DNA of 64,000 bases from DASZIT01 sp963770635 (GCA_963770635.1 CAVYQI010000002.1:62001-126000); one strand, 5' to 3'. Shown: positions 17,710-26,640, counted from the first letter of the stretch. A program made the numbers and translations. The notes: a model not told the origin generated them from the letters alone.

Positions 17710-18980
17710 CGGCGGGTCCCGGATCCGACCGGGTCGGCGCTGAGCCGCTCGGGGTCGGTGAGCAGCACCTCGACCCGGTCCCCGGCGATGACACCCGTGC
17801 CGTCGGGCAGCACGGCCAGGCCGTTGGCGTCGGCCATGGCCCGCAGCTGGTGGGAATCCTGTCCGACCATCGGCCGGACCCTCCAGGCACCGTCCTCGTC
17901 CAAGGAAACGATCGCCCGGACGAAATGGGTCTTCCCGTCCGGGCGGCGACGGAGGTCGGACTCGGCGATGGCGGGAACCGCGACCCGCTCGAGCCGGCGG
18001 TGACCGCCGATCAGACGGGCGGCGGGCCGTACGAACAGCTCGAAGCTGACCATGGCCGACACCGGGTTGCCCGGCAGCCCGAACACCGGAGTCCCCACCC
18101 CGGCGAGGGTGCCGAAGGCGAATGGCTTGGCCGGGCGAATGGCCACTTGCATCCACCGCATGGACCCGCCACTCTGCTTCTCAAGGACGGTCTTGACGAT
18201 GTCGTGGTCACCGACGCTCACCCCTCCGCTGGTGACAATGGCGTCGCAGGTGCCCGCGGCCCGATCGAGCACCGCGGCCAACGCGTCCTCGTCGTCACCG
18301 ACCATCCCCAGGTCCACCGGGACCCATCCCTCTCGGCGGACGAGGGCGAGGAGGGTGTGGCGGTTGGCGTCCCGGATCTGACCCGGGGCCAACGGACCGT
18401 GGTTGGGCGCCAGCTCGTCACCGGTCGAGAGGATCCCGATTCGGGGCCGGGGATGCATGATGACCTCGGCGATTCCCTGGTTGGCGAGGACGCCGAGGTG
18501 ACCCGGGGTGAGCACCGTCCCTGGCCCGGCCACCACGTCCCCGATGGCGACATCCTCGCCCACCCCGCGCACGGCTTCGCCCTCGGGAATCGGGTGATCG
18601 ATGACCACCACCTCGCCGTCGTTCTCGACCTGGCAGTCCTCGAGCATGCACACTGCATCGGCGCCGACCGGCATCGGCGCACCGGTCATGATCCGGGCGG
18701 CCTGGCCCGGGCCGACCACCCCCTCGAAGGTGGTGCCGGCCATGATCAGGCCGACGACACGGAGACACACCGGCGGTTCGGCGCCCCCGGTGATCAGGGT
18801 GTCATCGGCCCGGAGGGCGTAGCCGTCTCTCGAGGAGTTCACGAACGGGGGGACCGGCTCGCTGGCCACTATCCCTTCCGCCACGACGCAACCCAACGCC
18901 TCGTCGATCGGGGTGGAACGCGGTGTTCCCGGCGAGCAGGCATCGAGCACGAAGGCCTGGGCGTCCCGGAGTGGGATCAT
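17703..18980 (-). CDS. moeA: Molybdopterin molybdenumtransferase
   Basis: 425 residues. Inserts molybdate into adenylylated molybdopterin. Typical MoeA order: NSSRDGYALRADD, RIMTGAPMPVGADAV, ILSTGDEL, DAIVTSGGVSVGDHD, FGLPGNPVSAMVSFELFVRP, and a C-terminal beta domain (LRAMADANGLAVLPDG). The ATG overlaps the moaE stop (ATGA), so translation is likely coupled. Confidence 0.94.
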   Translation of the reverse strand: MIPLRDAQAFVLDACSPGTPRSTPIDEALGCVVAEGIVASEPVPPFVNSSRDGYALRADDTLITGGAEPPVCLRVVGLIMAGTTFEGVVGPGQAARIMTGAPMPVGADAVCMLEDCQVENDGEVVVIDHPIPEGEAVRGVGEDVAIGDVVAGPGTVLTPGHLGVLANQGIAEVIMHPRPRIGILSTGDELAPNHGPLAPGQIRDANRHTLLALVRREGWVPVDLGMVGDDEDALAAVLDRAAGTCDAIVTSGGVSVGDHDIVKTVLEKQSGGSMRWMQVAIRPAKPFAFGTLAGVGTPVFGLPGNPVSAMVSFELFVRPAARLIGGHRRLERVAVPAIAESDLRRRPDGKTHFVRAIVSLDEDGAWRVRPMVGQDSHQLRAMADANGLAVLPDGTGVIAGDRVEVLLTDPERLSADPVGSGTRRW

Positions 18981-19450
18981 GCCCCGACGTCCTCGATGTC
19001 ATGGTTGCACACCGTCCAGTCGGTGCCTCCCGACCAGGTCTCGCGCTTCCAGATCGGGACCGTCCGCTTCAAGGTGTCGATGCAGTGGCGGGCGGCGTCG
19101 AAGGCCTCCGCCCGGTGCGGGGCCGACGCCACCACGACCACCGAGACGTCGCCGACCTCCAGACGACCGATCCGGTGGAGGAGGACCAATCGGCCGACGG
19201 TCGGCCACCGGCCGCGGGCGGTGGTGGCCACCTGCTCGAGCCGCGGAACCGCCTGTTCGGGGTAGACCTCGTACTCCAGGGCGGTGACGCCGGGCCGGTC
19301 GTCCGAATGGTTGCGGACCGTCCCGCAGAAGGTGACGATCCCACCGCAGTCGGGTCGCGATGCCCAGGACAGCGCCTGTTCGACCGGCAGCGGCTCCTCG
19401 CCGATGGCGATCCAGTCCTGGTCGAACGGCTCGAGCGGGGGAGACAGCAC
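18977..19450 (-). CDS. moaE: Molybdopterin synthase catalytic subunit
   Basis: 157 residues, GTG start. Adds the dithiolene sulfurs to cPMP together with MoaD. Seen: GGIVTFCGTVRNHS, LEYEVYPE, IGRLEVGDVSVVVVASAPHRAEAFDA and the catalytic-region KRTVPIWKRE. It opens the Moco operon. No moaD gene is visible beside it. Confidence 0.93.
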   Translation of the reverse strand: MLSPPLEPFDQDWIAIGEEPLPVEQALSWASRPDCGGIVTFCGTVRNHSDDRPGVTALEYEVYPEQAVPRLEQVATTARGRWPTVGRLVLLHRIGRLEVGDVSVVVVASAPHRAEAFDAARHCIDTLKRTVPIWKRETWSGGTDWTVCNHDIEDVGA

Positions 19451-19624
19451 CTTTCCACCCTAGGTTCGTCGGCGGTCGGTGGGGACGGCACCGGTGCCCG
19501 GACCGGTTTCGTCCTGGATCTACCGGGTGCTGGGCCGCGGCACCAACGGCCAACACCGTAGAAACGGCGATAGGTTGCCGATCCAGGGTGGGTGTAGGGA
19601 CATCCACCCAGAACGGAGTCAGCC

Positions 19625-19822
19625 ATGTGGGCTCGCGGCGTGATCGGAGTCATCTTCTGTCTGGCCGGGGCGGTGTGGATCGCCCAGGGCACCAATGCCC
19701 TTGGCGGATCGAAAATGATGAGCGGCCATGCCGGCTACGCAGTGCTCGGTGGCATCGTGGTAGTGATCGGCCTCGTGCTGGTGGGATGGGCGTGGCGCAT
19801 CCGGAGAAGCCGAACCGCCTGA
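19625..19822 (+). CDS. Two-helix small membrane protein
   Basis: 65 residues: helix 1 GVIGVIFCLAGAVWIAQGT, a short Gly-rich linker with HAGY, helix 2 VLGGIVVVIGLVLVGWAW and a basic tail RIRRSRTA. Such proteins are common in actinobacteria and unnamed. Start ATG. It lies alone between the Moco operon and the cytochrome/molybdoenzyme pair, on the opposite strand. Confidence 0.6.
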   Translation: MWARGVIGVIFCLAGAVWIAQGTNALGGSKMMSGHAGYAVLGGIVVVIGLVLVGWAWRIRRSRTA

Positions 19823-19856
19823 CTCTGACCTCCCATTCGAGTCCCTGGCGAGATTC

Positions 19857-20546
19857 CTAGCTGGTGGGGACCGAGTCCGGTTCCCGGGGTGACTGTTGTT
19901 CTTCCTTCACCTCTTTCAGCCACGCCGACGCGTGGCGACTGGCCCACACCTCGGTCACCCACCCCTTGAACATCGACCGGAGTGCGTCCCGATGGGTGAG
20001 CGCAAAGGAGATATGGCCGAAGACCACAATGAAGATGCCCAGCGCCAGCACGTCATGGACAAAGGTGGCTCCGGTCCTCCAATTGAGTGGAAAGAACCGG
20101 GTCCATTTCAAGATCGACCCGGTGGCCAGCATCACCACGATGGCGCCGGCGGTGAAGAGGGCGTTCAGCTTTTGGCCGGGGTTGAACTTGTCCGGCTCGC
20201 GGAGTCGGTGGCGACCGAGCGTCCGTAGCCATCGGATTTCTTCAGCGGTCCAGAGGTTGAAGCGCCGCACGTCGCGGCGCAGGCGCGACCCCCAGGGACC
20301 GGCCAGCGAGATGATCAGCGGTACGGGCAGCGCCACCCCCGACCAGGTGTGGATCTCGGCCAGGAGGGCCCGGCGCCCCACCAGGCTTTCGACCTGGACG
20401 AAATAGAGCGGCAGTGCCGTCAGCATGAGAATGCCGAAGAGGAGGGAGGTGGCCCAATGAGCGGCGCGCTCCACCCGCGTCGAAGCGAAGGATCCGTCGC
20501 GACGCCGACCACGGCTCCGGCCGAGGCCGGCCACCGCTGCCGGCAC
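19857..20546 (-). CDS. Cytochrome b561-type membrane subunit
   Basis: 229 residues, GTG start. About four transmembrane helices: HWATSLLFGILMLTALPLYF, IHTWSGVALPVPLIISL, LFTAGAIVVMLATGSIL and HDVLALGIFIVVFGHISFAL. His residues in helices 1, 2 and 4 can ligate heme b, as in formate dehydrogenase gamma or thiosulfate reductase cytochrome b subunits. It starts 6 bases after the molybdopterin oxidoreductase stop, so it probably exchanges electrons between that enzyme and the quinone pool. Confidence 0.85.
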   Translation of the reverse strand: MPAAVAGLGRSRGRRRDGSFASTRVERAAHWATSLLFGILMLTALPLYFVQVESLVGRRALLAEIHTWSGVALPVPLIISLAGPWGSRLRRDVRRFNLWTAEEIRWLRTLGRHRLREPDKFNPGQKLNALFTAGAIVVMLATGSILKWTRFFPLNWRTGATFVHDVLALGIFIVVFGHISFALTHRDALRSMFKGWVTEVWASRHASAWLKEVKEEQQSPREPDSVPTS

Positions 20547-20551
20547 TCCGG

Positions 20552-21262
20552 CTACTGGATCGGGGCGTCGTCACGGCCGTTGGATCTGCCCACCCAGGCG
20601 TCGGTGGAATAGCCGTTCTGCTCCCAGAAGCCCGGTGTCACCGTCTTCGCTACCCGGATCGCCGACAGCCACTTGATTGATTTGTAGCCGTACATCGGGG
20701 CGACGTACAGCCGTACCGGACCGCCATGCTCGGAGGTGATCGGCGCACCGAGCATCCGGTAGGCGACGATGACATCGGGTCGGTTGGCCTGGTCGAGGGT
20801 GAGGCTCTCGGTGTCCAGACCGTCGTACGATTCGAAGGCGAGGGCGGCGGCATTGCTCTGGACACCGGCGGCGGCCAGCACTTCGGAGAGCTTGACGCCT
20901 TCCCAGTGGACCTGGGGGACTCGCCAGCCGGTGACGCACTGGAAGTCCTTCACCAGCTTGGTCTTCGGCATCGCCTGCAAGTCCTCCAAGGTGAGGGTGA
21001 GCGGTCGATCGACCAGCCCGGTCACGTGGAGTTGGTAGCTCGAGTTGGCGATCTGGGGGAAGGAGTTGGTGATGGTGTAGAACCGGAAGCGGTCGCCTCC
21101 CGGCAGCAGTCCGCCGAGTCCCGATCCCAGGGCGCTCCCGACCGCGCTCTGCACCCGTGACCCGAAGACGATCCCGGCGGCGCCGGCGGCAATCATGCCG
21201 AGAACCACCCTCCGACCGACGTGTCGGGGACGATCCGTAGGGGGAGCTGGGGTGGAGGGCAC
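20552..21262 (-). CDS. Tat-exported molybdopterin-dependent oxidoreductase
   Basis: 236 residues, GTG start, sulfite oxidase/MsrP-like fold. The N-terminal RRVVLGMIAAGAAG looks like a Tat signal. FQCVTGWRVPQVHWEGV contains the Cys that ligates molybdenum, followed by YKSIKWLSAIRV and a C-terminal FWEQNGYSTDAWVG. It lacks the dimerisation domain of sulfite oxidase, like MsrP. With the cytochrome b gene it forms a two-component membrane-linked redox system; substrate unknown (sulfite, methionine sulfoxide or other). Confidence 0.86.
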   Translation of the reverse strand: MPSTPAPPTDRPRHVGRRVVLGMIAAGAAGIVFGSRVQSAVGSALGSGLGGLLPGGDRFRFYTITNSFPQIANSSYQLHVTGLVDRPLTLTLEDLQAMPKTKLVKDFQCVTGWRVPQVHWEGVKLSEVLAAAGVQSNAAALAFESYDGLDTESLTLDQANRPDVIVAYRMLGAPITSEHGGPVRLYVAPMYGYKSIKWLSAIRVAKTVTPGFWEQNGYSTDAWVGRSNGRDDAPIQ

Positions 21263-21389
21263 GATCCGATGATAGGAGTCGCCTGGGGGCGAAGGGCATC
21301 GCCACCCTGGCCCACCCGCCCATGTTCGGGGACCGAGGGGTGCGAACTGCCCGCCTCCCTCCGCCTCCGCCGGGACCTACGCTCAGGGA

Positions 21390-21875
21390 ATGCTCACCGG
21401 GTTTGCCCACGCCGCCATCTGCGTGGCCGACATCGACCAGGCCACCCGGTGGTATTCGGAGGTCCTCGGCCTCCGGGTCCTCTCCCCACCCTACGAGATG
21501 GCCGGCGAGGCCATCGAACGGGACATGGGGGAGCTGCTCCCGAGCCCGGTGGTGCTGAAGGCCGCCATCGTGGGGCTGGGCGCCGACGACCATGTGCTCG
21601 AGCTGATCGAGTACCCCAACCTGCCACCCCCGGAAGCTCGCCGGGGCCGCCTGGTGATCACCAACCCCGGCCTCACCCATGTGGGACTGGTATGCGACGA
21701 CATCGCGGCCACTCGAAAGGCACTCGAAGCGCGGGGGGTGGAGTTCCTCACCTCGGAGATCGCCGAGGTGGTCGGGCTGCGTACCACCTGGTTTTGTGAT
21801 CCCTGGGGCACCGTGCTCATCCTGCTGGAGAAGCGCCACCCGGACCGGCCCTATTGGGGCCAGTACACCGGCTGA
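21390..21875 (+). CDS. Glyoxalase/VOC-family protein
   Basis: 161 residues, ATG start. Two beta-alpha-beta-beta-beta units: HAAICVADIDQATRWYSEVLGLRVL then LTHVGLVCDDIAATRKALEARGVEF, ending TWFCDPWGTVLILLE. The His/Glu metal ligands are present (HAAI, VLELIE, HVGL, ILLE). Enzymes of this fold include glyoxalase I, epimerases and extradiol dioxygenases; the exact reaction cannot be told. Confidence 0.82.
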   Translation: MLTGFAHAAICVADIDQATRWYSEVLGLRVLSPPYEMAGEAIERDMGELLPSPVVLKAAIVGLGADDHVLELIEYPNLPPPEARRGRLVITNPGLTHVGLVCDDIAATRKALEARGVEFLTSEIAEVVGLRTTWFCDPWGTVLILLEKRHPDRPYWGQYTG

Positions 21876-21939
21876 ACGCGGCGACCGACGTCGACCCGGC
21901 GAGGCAGCCTCGTCGGGAGTCGGCCACCACCGCGTAAAA

Positions 21940-21964
21940 GTTTCGCAACATGCAACCTTGATTC
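21940..21964 (+). promoter_or_regulatory. Shared operator motif, copy A (before usp)
   Basis: GTTTC-GCAACA-TGCAAC-CTT-GATTC. It matches copies C and D in GTTTC-N6-TGCAAC at identical spacing; the second GTTTC is GATTC here. It lies 109 bases before the usp start. Confidence 0.6.
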
Positions 21965-21993
21965 CTGCTGGGAAGGTTTTGGGGGCGTATGCT

Positions 21994-22016
21994 GTTAACA
22001 TGTTGGAAACAATTCC
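21994..22016 (-). promoter_or_regulatory. Related half-site, copy B
   Basis: On the minus strand TTGTTTCCAA at 22003-22012 is identical to the second half of copy D, and overlaps the palindrome AACATGTT at 21997-22004. A weaker accessory site for the same regulator is possible. Confidence 0.35.
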
Positions 22017-22072
22017 ACATGGAGCCCAGACTGGCCGGAGGCGGCCAGGTACCGGAGGAAAAGGAGGCGACC

Positions 22073-22570
22073 ATGTTTGAACGCTTTCTACTCGCCATCG
22101 ACGAGACGCCAGCCAGCGAGGTCGGGATCAGCTTTGCCACCGCGCTGGCCAAAAGCCGCCAGGCTTCGGTCCACGTGTTCCATGCCAACGAATTCCTCAT
22201 CGGAGGACGTGGGGTGACCGTCGAGACGCAGGATGAAGCCGACCGCCGGGTGGAAAATGCCGTCGACCAGCTCCGGGAAGCCGGGGTGGACGCCACCGGA
22301 GAGGTCGGCCTGGCCAACGTGTTCTCGCTGGCTCCCCGCATCGCCGAGGCCGCTTCGCGGTGGGGGGCTGACGCGATTCTGCTGGGGTCGCAACGACACC
22401 GCGTCCTTCCCCGACTCTTCGGTGGGGGCGTCCGGGAGCGGGTGACCCGGATGACTCCGTTGCCGGTGCTCACCGCCCCCGCCCCGCTCAAACTGGGTGG
22501 GCGCCGCCAGCGTCCCGACACCGAGCTGCGCCGGCTGGTGCTCGGCGAAAAGCAGACGGTCGCCGGCTGA
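22073..22570 (+). CDS. Universal stress protein
   Basis: 165 residues of a single UspA domain: FLLAIDETPASEVGISFATALA at the N-terminus and ADAILLGSQRHRVLPRLFGGGVRERVTRMTPLPVLT at the C-terminus. The ATP-binding G-2X-G-9X-G(S/T) motif is altered. ATG at 22073 is preceded by AAGGAGG. The upstream operator copies A and B link it to the nitrogen island at 22.6-32.9 kb, which also carries a second Usp-like gene. Confidence 0.87.
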   Translation: MFERFLLAIDETPASEVGISFATALAKSRQASVHVFHANEFLIGGRGVTVETQDEADRRVENAVDQLREAGVDATGEVGLANVFSLAPRIAEAASRWGADAILLGSQRHRVLPRLFGGGVRERVTRMTPLPVLTAPAPLKLGGRRQRPDTELRRLVLGEKQTVAG

Positions 22571-22600
22571 CGACCACGATGGTTGACGCGGCCGGCGACC
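22558..22600. terminator. Inverted repeat between convergent genes
   Basis: GGTCGCCGGC at 22558-22567 and GCCGGCGACC at 22591-22600, 10-bp perfect arms around 23 bases. It overlaps the usp stop and lies 22 bases from the convergent regulator stop. Possible bidirectional terminator without a U-run. Confidence 0.4.
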
Positions 22601-22621
22601 TCGGTGCGGGTCCAGCGAGGA

Positions 22622-23365
22622 TCAGGTCCGGTCCCCGTACATGGTGATCGACAGGAAGCGGATCGGGAGTTTGATCAGCTTGGTGGGACCGTGAGGGATA
22701 TCACCTTCGAACTGGAGGGTGTCACCGTGCACCATGCGATAGGACTGGCGACCGTAGCTGTATTCCATGACGCCGACCAGCATGTAGAGCATCTCGATGC
22801 CTGCGTGTTGGAACAGGGGGAAGACCTCATTGCGGTCGGTGAGCGACACCAGGAGCGGCTCGACCCGTTTGTAGGGACCTCGCATGCTGCCGAGCAGCTC
22901 GTAGGTGTGTCCGGCGCGGGTCCCCTGGCGCACGATCTCGGGCCCGGTGCCGGCTTTGACGAACACCGCGTCGCGCTCTTCGGCCAGACCGCGGAAGAGG
23001 GACGTGACCGGCATATCCAGTGCGGCAGCCAGGCGCTCGATGGTGGCCAGGCTGGGGGAGGTTTGGGCATTTTCGATCTTCGACAGCATCCCCTTGGAGA
23101 TCCCGGTCAATTCGGCCAGTTGGGCGACGGTGAGGCCGATGGCCTGGCGGCGATTGCGCACGTGGTTGGCAATCACCCACTCCAACTGGCCGCTCGAGCC
23201 AGGTGTCGAGGGCTCCACGACAGGTGTCGACCTGGCCAGGTCTGATCCAATGGCCTTGGCTGTACCCCCATTGGACCCGGCCAGGGTCTTGCCAGCTGCC
23301 TTCTTGGCAATCCGTCCTTTCGGCACCAGGCCACCATAGGCGGCGCCATTCGACACATCACCCAT
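22622..23365 (-). CDS. XRE-family regulator with cupin sensor domain
   Basis: 247 residues. A basic, Gly-rich leader is followed by an XRE helix-turn-helix (VAQLAELTGISKGMLSKIENAQTSPSLATIERLAAALD) near residues 70-110 and a C-terminal cupin (PLFQHAGIEMLYMLVGVMEYSYGRQSYRMVHGDTLQFEGDIPHGP) near 175-230. Relatives such as PuuR control amine and amino-acid use and sense a small metabolite in the cupin. Last gene of the leftward nitrogen operon, 10 bases after the oxidase stop. It is the best candidate to bind the repeated GTTTC-N6-TGCAAC sites. Confidence 0.88.
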   Translation of the reverse strand: MGDVSNGAAYGGLVPKGRIAKKAAGKTLAGSNGGTAKAIGSDLARSTPVVEPSTPGSSGQLEWVIANHVRNRRQAIGLTVAQLAELTGISKGMLSKIENAQTSPSLATIERLAAALDMPVTSLFRGLAEERDAVFVKAGTGPEIVRQGTRAGHTYELLGSMRGPYKRVEPLLVSLTDRNEVFPLFQHAGIEMLYMLVGVMEYSYGRQSYRMVHGDTLQFEGDIPHGPTKLIKLPIRFLSITMYGDRT

Positions 23366-23375
23366 GAACAGGACC

Positions 23376-24569
23376 TCAGCGCATCTGGCCGGCACCCACA
23401 TAGGGGTGGGGACTGGTGAGCCGGTCACCTTGCGCAAAACGCTCGAACCGGAAGTCTCGGTGATCGATGTCTGAATGCCGGCTGGCCCCGCTGGACACCA
23501 GGTCGGCGGCCAGCTCGCCGACCGCCGGGGAGATCTTGAACCCGTGGCCACTGAACCCGGCGCAGATCCACATCCCTTCGATGGGTGAGGGCGAGATCAC
23601 CGGGTTGTAATCGGGGGTGACGTCGTAGCAACCGGCATACGACGTCTCCAGGGCAGCGGCGGAGAGCCCGGGGAACCGGCGGGTGAATTTTGTGATGACC
23701 CGTTCGACGAATCCGTCGTCGGCTCGATCGACGTAGTCGTCGGGGTTGGCCCATTCCGGCTCGGCGTGGTCGCTGTCGCCGACCAGTAACGACGCCGAGC
23801 CATCGGGTCGGATGTATTGCAATGTCACCAGGTCGGAAAGGACGGGGATCAGCCCGAGTCTGCGCCCGGGGTCGACCAGGAGGATCTGGGCTCGCTGGGC
23901 CGCGATGGGAAGGTCGATACCCACCGAGGCGACCAGCTCGACCGACCAGGGGCCGGCGGCCACCACCACCCGGTCGGTGGCGACCCGGTCTCCGTCCGAC
24001 AGCCGAACCCCGACCACTCGGTCCGCACTCACCTCGATACCCGCCACGGCACACTGCTGGTGGATGGAGGCGCCGTGACGCCGGGCCGCCGTCGCGAAGG
24101 CCATGGCCGTCTGATGCGCGTCGCCGTACCCACCGAGCGGCTCGTAGGCCGCCGCAGCCACGTCATCGAAGTTGGCGCCGGGCCACAGGCCGAGCGCGTC
24201 GCCGATCCCGAGCAGTTCCACCTCGATCCCCAACTCCTGGTGCATGGCCACGTTGGCCCGGAGCGATGCCTCGTTGTCCGGCCCGACCGCCACCAGGTAC
24301 CCGGTGCGGTGAAATCCGGCGTCGGCCCCGAGGGTCTCGGCGGCGCGCTCGAGCACCGACAACGAATGCCAGGCCATGGCGGCCAGGGACCGGACACCGT
24401 AGTGACACCGGACCACCCCACTCGATTTGCCGGTTCCTCCCGACCCGATGGCCGCCCGCTCGAGCAACATCACCTGGCCCTCGCCCAGTTCGGCCAGCGC
24501 CCGGGCGGTGCTCAGCCCGGTCACCCCTCCGCCGATCACCACGATGTCGGCGGTCTTCGCCGGGCTCAC
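23376..24569 (-). CDS. DAO-family FAD-dependent amine/amino-acid oxidase
   Basis: 397 residues. N-terminal ADIVVIGGGVTGLSTARALAELG is the Rossmann FAD-binding motif and the C-terminal MWICAGFSGHGFKISPAVGELAADL is the second flavin contact of glycine oxidase/sarcosine oxidase-type enzymes. These oxidise secondary or primary amines of amino acids, giving an imine and H2O2 or reduced acceptor. The GTG start overlaps the glutamate-synthase-like stop (GTGA). In this context an N-alkyl-glutamate or sarcosine-like substrate is plausible but not shown. Confidence 0.87.
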   Translation of the reverse strand: MSPAKTADIVVIGGGVTGLSTARALAELGEGQVMLLERAAIGSGGTGKSSGVVRCHYGVRSLAAMAWHSLSVLERAAETLGADAGFHRTGYLVAVGPDNEASLRANVAMHQELGIEVELLGIGDALGLWPGANFDDVAAAAYEPLGGYGDAHQTAMAFATAARRHGASIHQQCAVAGIEVSADRVVGVRLSDGDRVATDRVVVAAGPWSVELVASVGIDLPIAAQRAQILLVDPGRRLGLIPVLSDLVTLQYIRPDGSASLLVGDSDHAEPEWANPDDYVDRADDGFVERVITKFTRRFPGLSAAALETSYAGCYDVTPDYNPVISPSPIEGMWICAGFSGHGFKISPAVGELAADLVSSGASRHSDIDHRDFRFERFAQGDRLTSPHPYVGAGQMR

Positions 24570-25948
24570 CCTCCGGACCGGAGCCCGGGGATCCAATCGG
24601 TCCCGGCCAGGGGAACCTGGGCCATAGCGGCGGCTTCGACGGTCAACGCGGCCAGGTCCTCGGGCTCGAGGTGGTGGACATCCGATTTCCCGCACGCCCG
24701 GGCCAGGGCGGTGACCTCCATTGTGAGGGCGCGGAGGTAATTGGCCACGGCGGCGGCACCGAGGTCCGGGTCGAGACGCTCCTCGAGGATCGGGTCCTGA
24801 GTGGTGATGCCCACCGGGCATTGCCCGGTGTGACAGTGCGCGCAGTGCCCAGGCGATGTTCCGAATAATCGATAGCCATCGGTGACATCGACCCGATGGC
24901 CTTCCCGGGAGGAATAGCTGGCTCGATTGCAACCGAGGGCCACCAGTGCGGCCACTCCGATGGACACCGCGTCAGCTCCAAGAGCCAACGCCTTGGCCAC
25001 ATCGGCTCCCGACCGGATCCCGCCCGACACGATCAGTTGCACCTCGTCGGCCTTCCCGAGGTCGGCCAAGGCTTGGGCCGCAAGCCGAACGGCGGGCAGT
25101 GTCGGGATCCCCGCGTGCTCGATGAAGACGTCCTGGGTGGCCGCGGTGCCTCCCTGCATGCCGTCGACCACCACCACGTCGGCGCCGGCGGCCACCGCCA
25201 GCTTCACGTCGTAGTCCACCCGGGTGGCGCCCAACTTCACGTAGATGGGCACCCGCCACTCGGTTGCCTCTCGCAGTTCCTCGATCTTGATCCGCAGGTC
25301 GTCGGGTCCGACCCAGTCGGGATGGCGGCTAGCCGAGCGCTGGTCGATCCCGGGCGGCAGTGTTCGCATCCGGGCCACTCGCTCGTTGACCTTCTGGCCG
25401 AGGAGCATGCCGCCACCACCGGGTTTGGCCCCTTGGCCCACCACGATCTCCACCGCGTCGGCCTGGCGCAAATCGGCCGGGTCGAATCCGTAGCGGGAGG
25501 GCAGGACCTGGTAGACGAGTTGGGAGGACGCTTTGCGTTCCTCGGGGGTCATCCCTCCGTCCCCGGTGGTGGTCGAGGTCCCCACCTCGGTGGCGGCTCG
25601 TCCCAGGGCTTCCTTGGCCGAGGCCGACAAGGCGCCGAAGCTCATCCCGGCGATGGTGATGGGGATGCCCAGCTCGATGGGGTCGGCTCCATGCCGACCG
25701 CCGAGCACGGTACGGGTCTCACACCGCTCGCGATATCCCTCCAGCGGATAGCGGGAGACCGACGCGGTGAGAAACACGAGATCGTCGAAGGTCGGCACCT
25801 TCCGCCGGGCCCCCAGGCCCCGGATCGGGTAGAGGCCGGTCTCGGCCATCTGTTGGATCCGCCCGATGGCCGACGGCGGGAAGGTGGCATTCGTCACCTC
25901 GGGCGCAAGTCGCGCCTGGTCGTGCGCCCCCGGGCTTCTTTCAGCCAT
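24566..25948 (-). CDS. FMN/Fe-S glutamate synthase-like subunit (GlxD/MgsC type)
   Basis: 460 residues. TIM-barrel FMN domain of the glutamate synthase large subunit as a separate protein. Seen: ITIAGMSFGALSASAKEALGRAA, STTTGDGGMTPEERKASSQ, KPGGGGMLLGQKV, IYVKLGATRVDYDVKLAVAAGADVVVVDGMQGGTAAT and the cluster motif GHCAHCHTGQCPVGI. Stand-alone proteins of this kind act with GlxB and GlxC partners; in methylotrophs the trio is N-methylglutamate synthase. The ATG overlaps the glxC-like stop by one base. Confidence 0.9.
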   Translation of the reverse strand: MAERSPGAHDQARLAPEVTNATFPPSAIGRIQQMAETGLYPIRGLGARRKVPTFDDLVFLTASVSRYPLEGYRERCETRTVLGGRHGADPIELGIPITIAGMSFGALSASAKEALGRAATEVGTSTTTGDGGMTPEERKASSQLVYQVLPSRYGFDPADLRQADAVEIVVGQGAKPGGGGMLLGQKVNERVARMRTLPPGIDQRSASRHPDWVGPDDLRIKIEELREATEWRVPIYVKLGATRVDYDVKLAVAAGADVVVVDGMQGGTAATQDVFIEHAGIPTLPAVRLAAQALADLGKADEVQLIVSGGIRSGADVAKALALGADAVSIGVAALVALGCNRASYSSREGHRVDVTDGYRLFGTSPGHCAHCHTGQCPVGITTQDPILEERLDPDLGAAAVANYLRALTMEVTALARACGKSDVHHLEPEDLAALTVEAAAMAQVPLAGTDWIPGLRSGG

Positions 25949-26640
25949 CAGTAGACACCGTGATGGTCAGCCGAGAAGTGGTACAGAGTCCGGGCGGATA
26001 CCACCTTGGTCACCTGGCCCGGATCGATGTGGTCGAAACCCGTCTGTTCTACCAGACGTTTGATTGCCAGGATGTCGTCATCGACCAACTCCTCCACCGT
26101 TGCGTCCGCGCCCAACGAGGAGATGGTTCCGGCCACGTAGATCACCGCCTCGTACAGCGAGTCGCCAAGACCGTTTCCGGCATCACCGCCCACCAGGATG
26201 GTGCCGGACTGGGCCATGAACCCGGCCATGGCCCCGACGTCACCAGCCACCGCCAGCGTGGCGCCCTTCAGAGAGATGCCCGCCCGAAGAGAGGCGTCGC
26301 CCTCGATCATCACCGTGCCCCCCCGTGCACTCGAGGCCGCGCTCTGGGAGGCACTTCCCTTCACCCGCACGGTTCCGCCCATCAGATTTTCCCCCACGGA
26401 CCACCCCACGAAGCCGTCGACGGTGATGTCGGGCCCGGTGCCGTCCGAACGTCCACCGAGTCCGCCCAGGAAGTACCCGGCATTTCCCTCGACGTAGAGC
26501 TCGATGGCCTCGATGAGCCCGACACCCAGGTTGTGCTTTCCCCGAGGTGCGGTGACCGAGCAGGAAGTTCCGAGCGGCATTCGACGAAGCTGATGGTTGA
26601 CCTCTCGAACCGACAATGCGTCACAGCTCAAAGCGTCCAC
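25948..26640 (-). CDS. Glutamate synthase GXGXG-domain subunit (GlxC/MgsB type)
   Basis: 230 residues. Right-handed beta-helix made of repeated GXXGXXXG turns (GNAGYFLGGLGG, GENLMGGTVRVKG, GGTVMIEGDASLRAG, GDVGAMAGFMAQSGTILVGGDAG), equivalent to the C-terminal domain of the glutamate synthase large subunit. It shapes the link between glutaminase and synthase sites. The GTG start at 26640 overlaps the amidotransferase stop by 13 bases. The fixed order B-C-D supports a three-subunit enzyme. Confidence 0.88.
   Translation of the reverse strand: MDALSCDALSVREVNHQLRRMPLGTSCSVTAPRGKHNLGVGLIEAIELYVEGNAGYFLGGLGGRSDGTGPDITVDGFVGWSVGENLMGGTVRVKGSASQSAASSARGGTVMIEGDASLRAGISLKGATLAVAGDVGAMAGFMAQSGTILVGGDAGNGLGDSLYEAVIYVAGTISSLGADATVEELVDDDILAIKRLVEQTGFDHIDPGQVTKVVSARTLYHFSADHHGVY

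Noticed and set aside
17634..19265. 543-codon plus-strand frame opposite moaA, moeA and moaE
   Set aside because: The opposite strand holds three complete Moco genes with all motifs; the plus frame has none.
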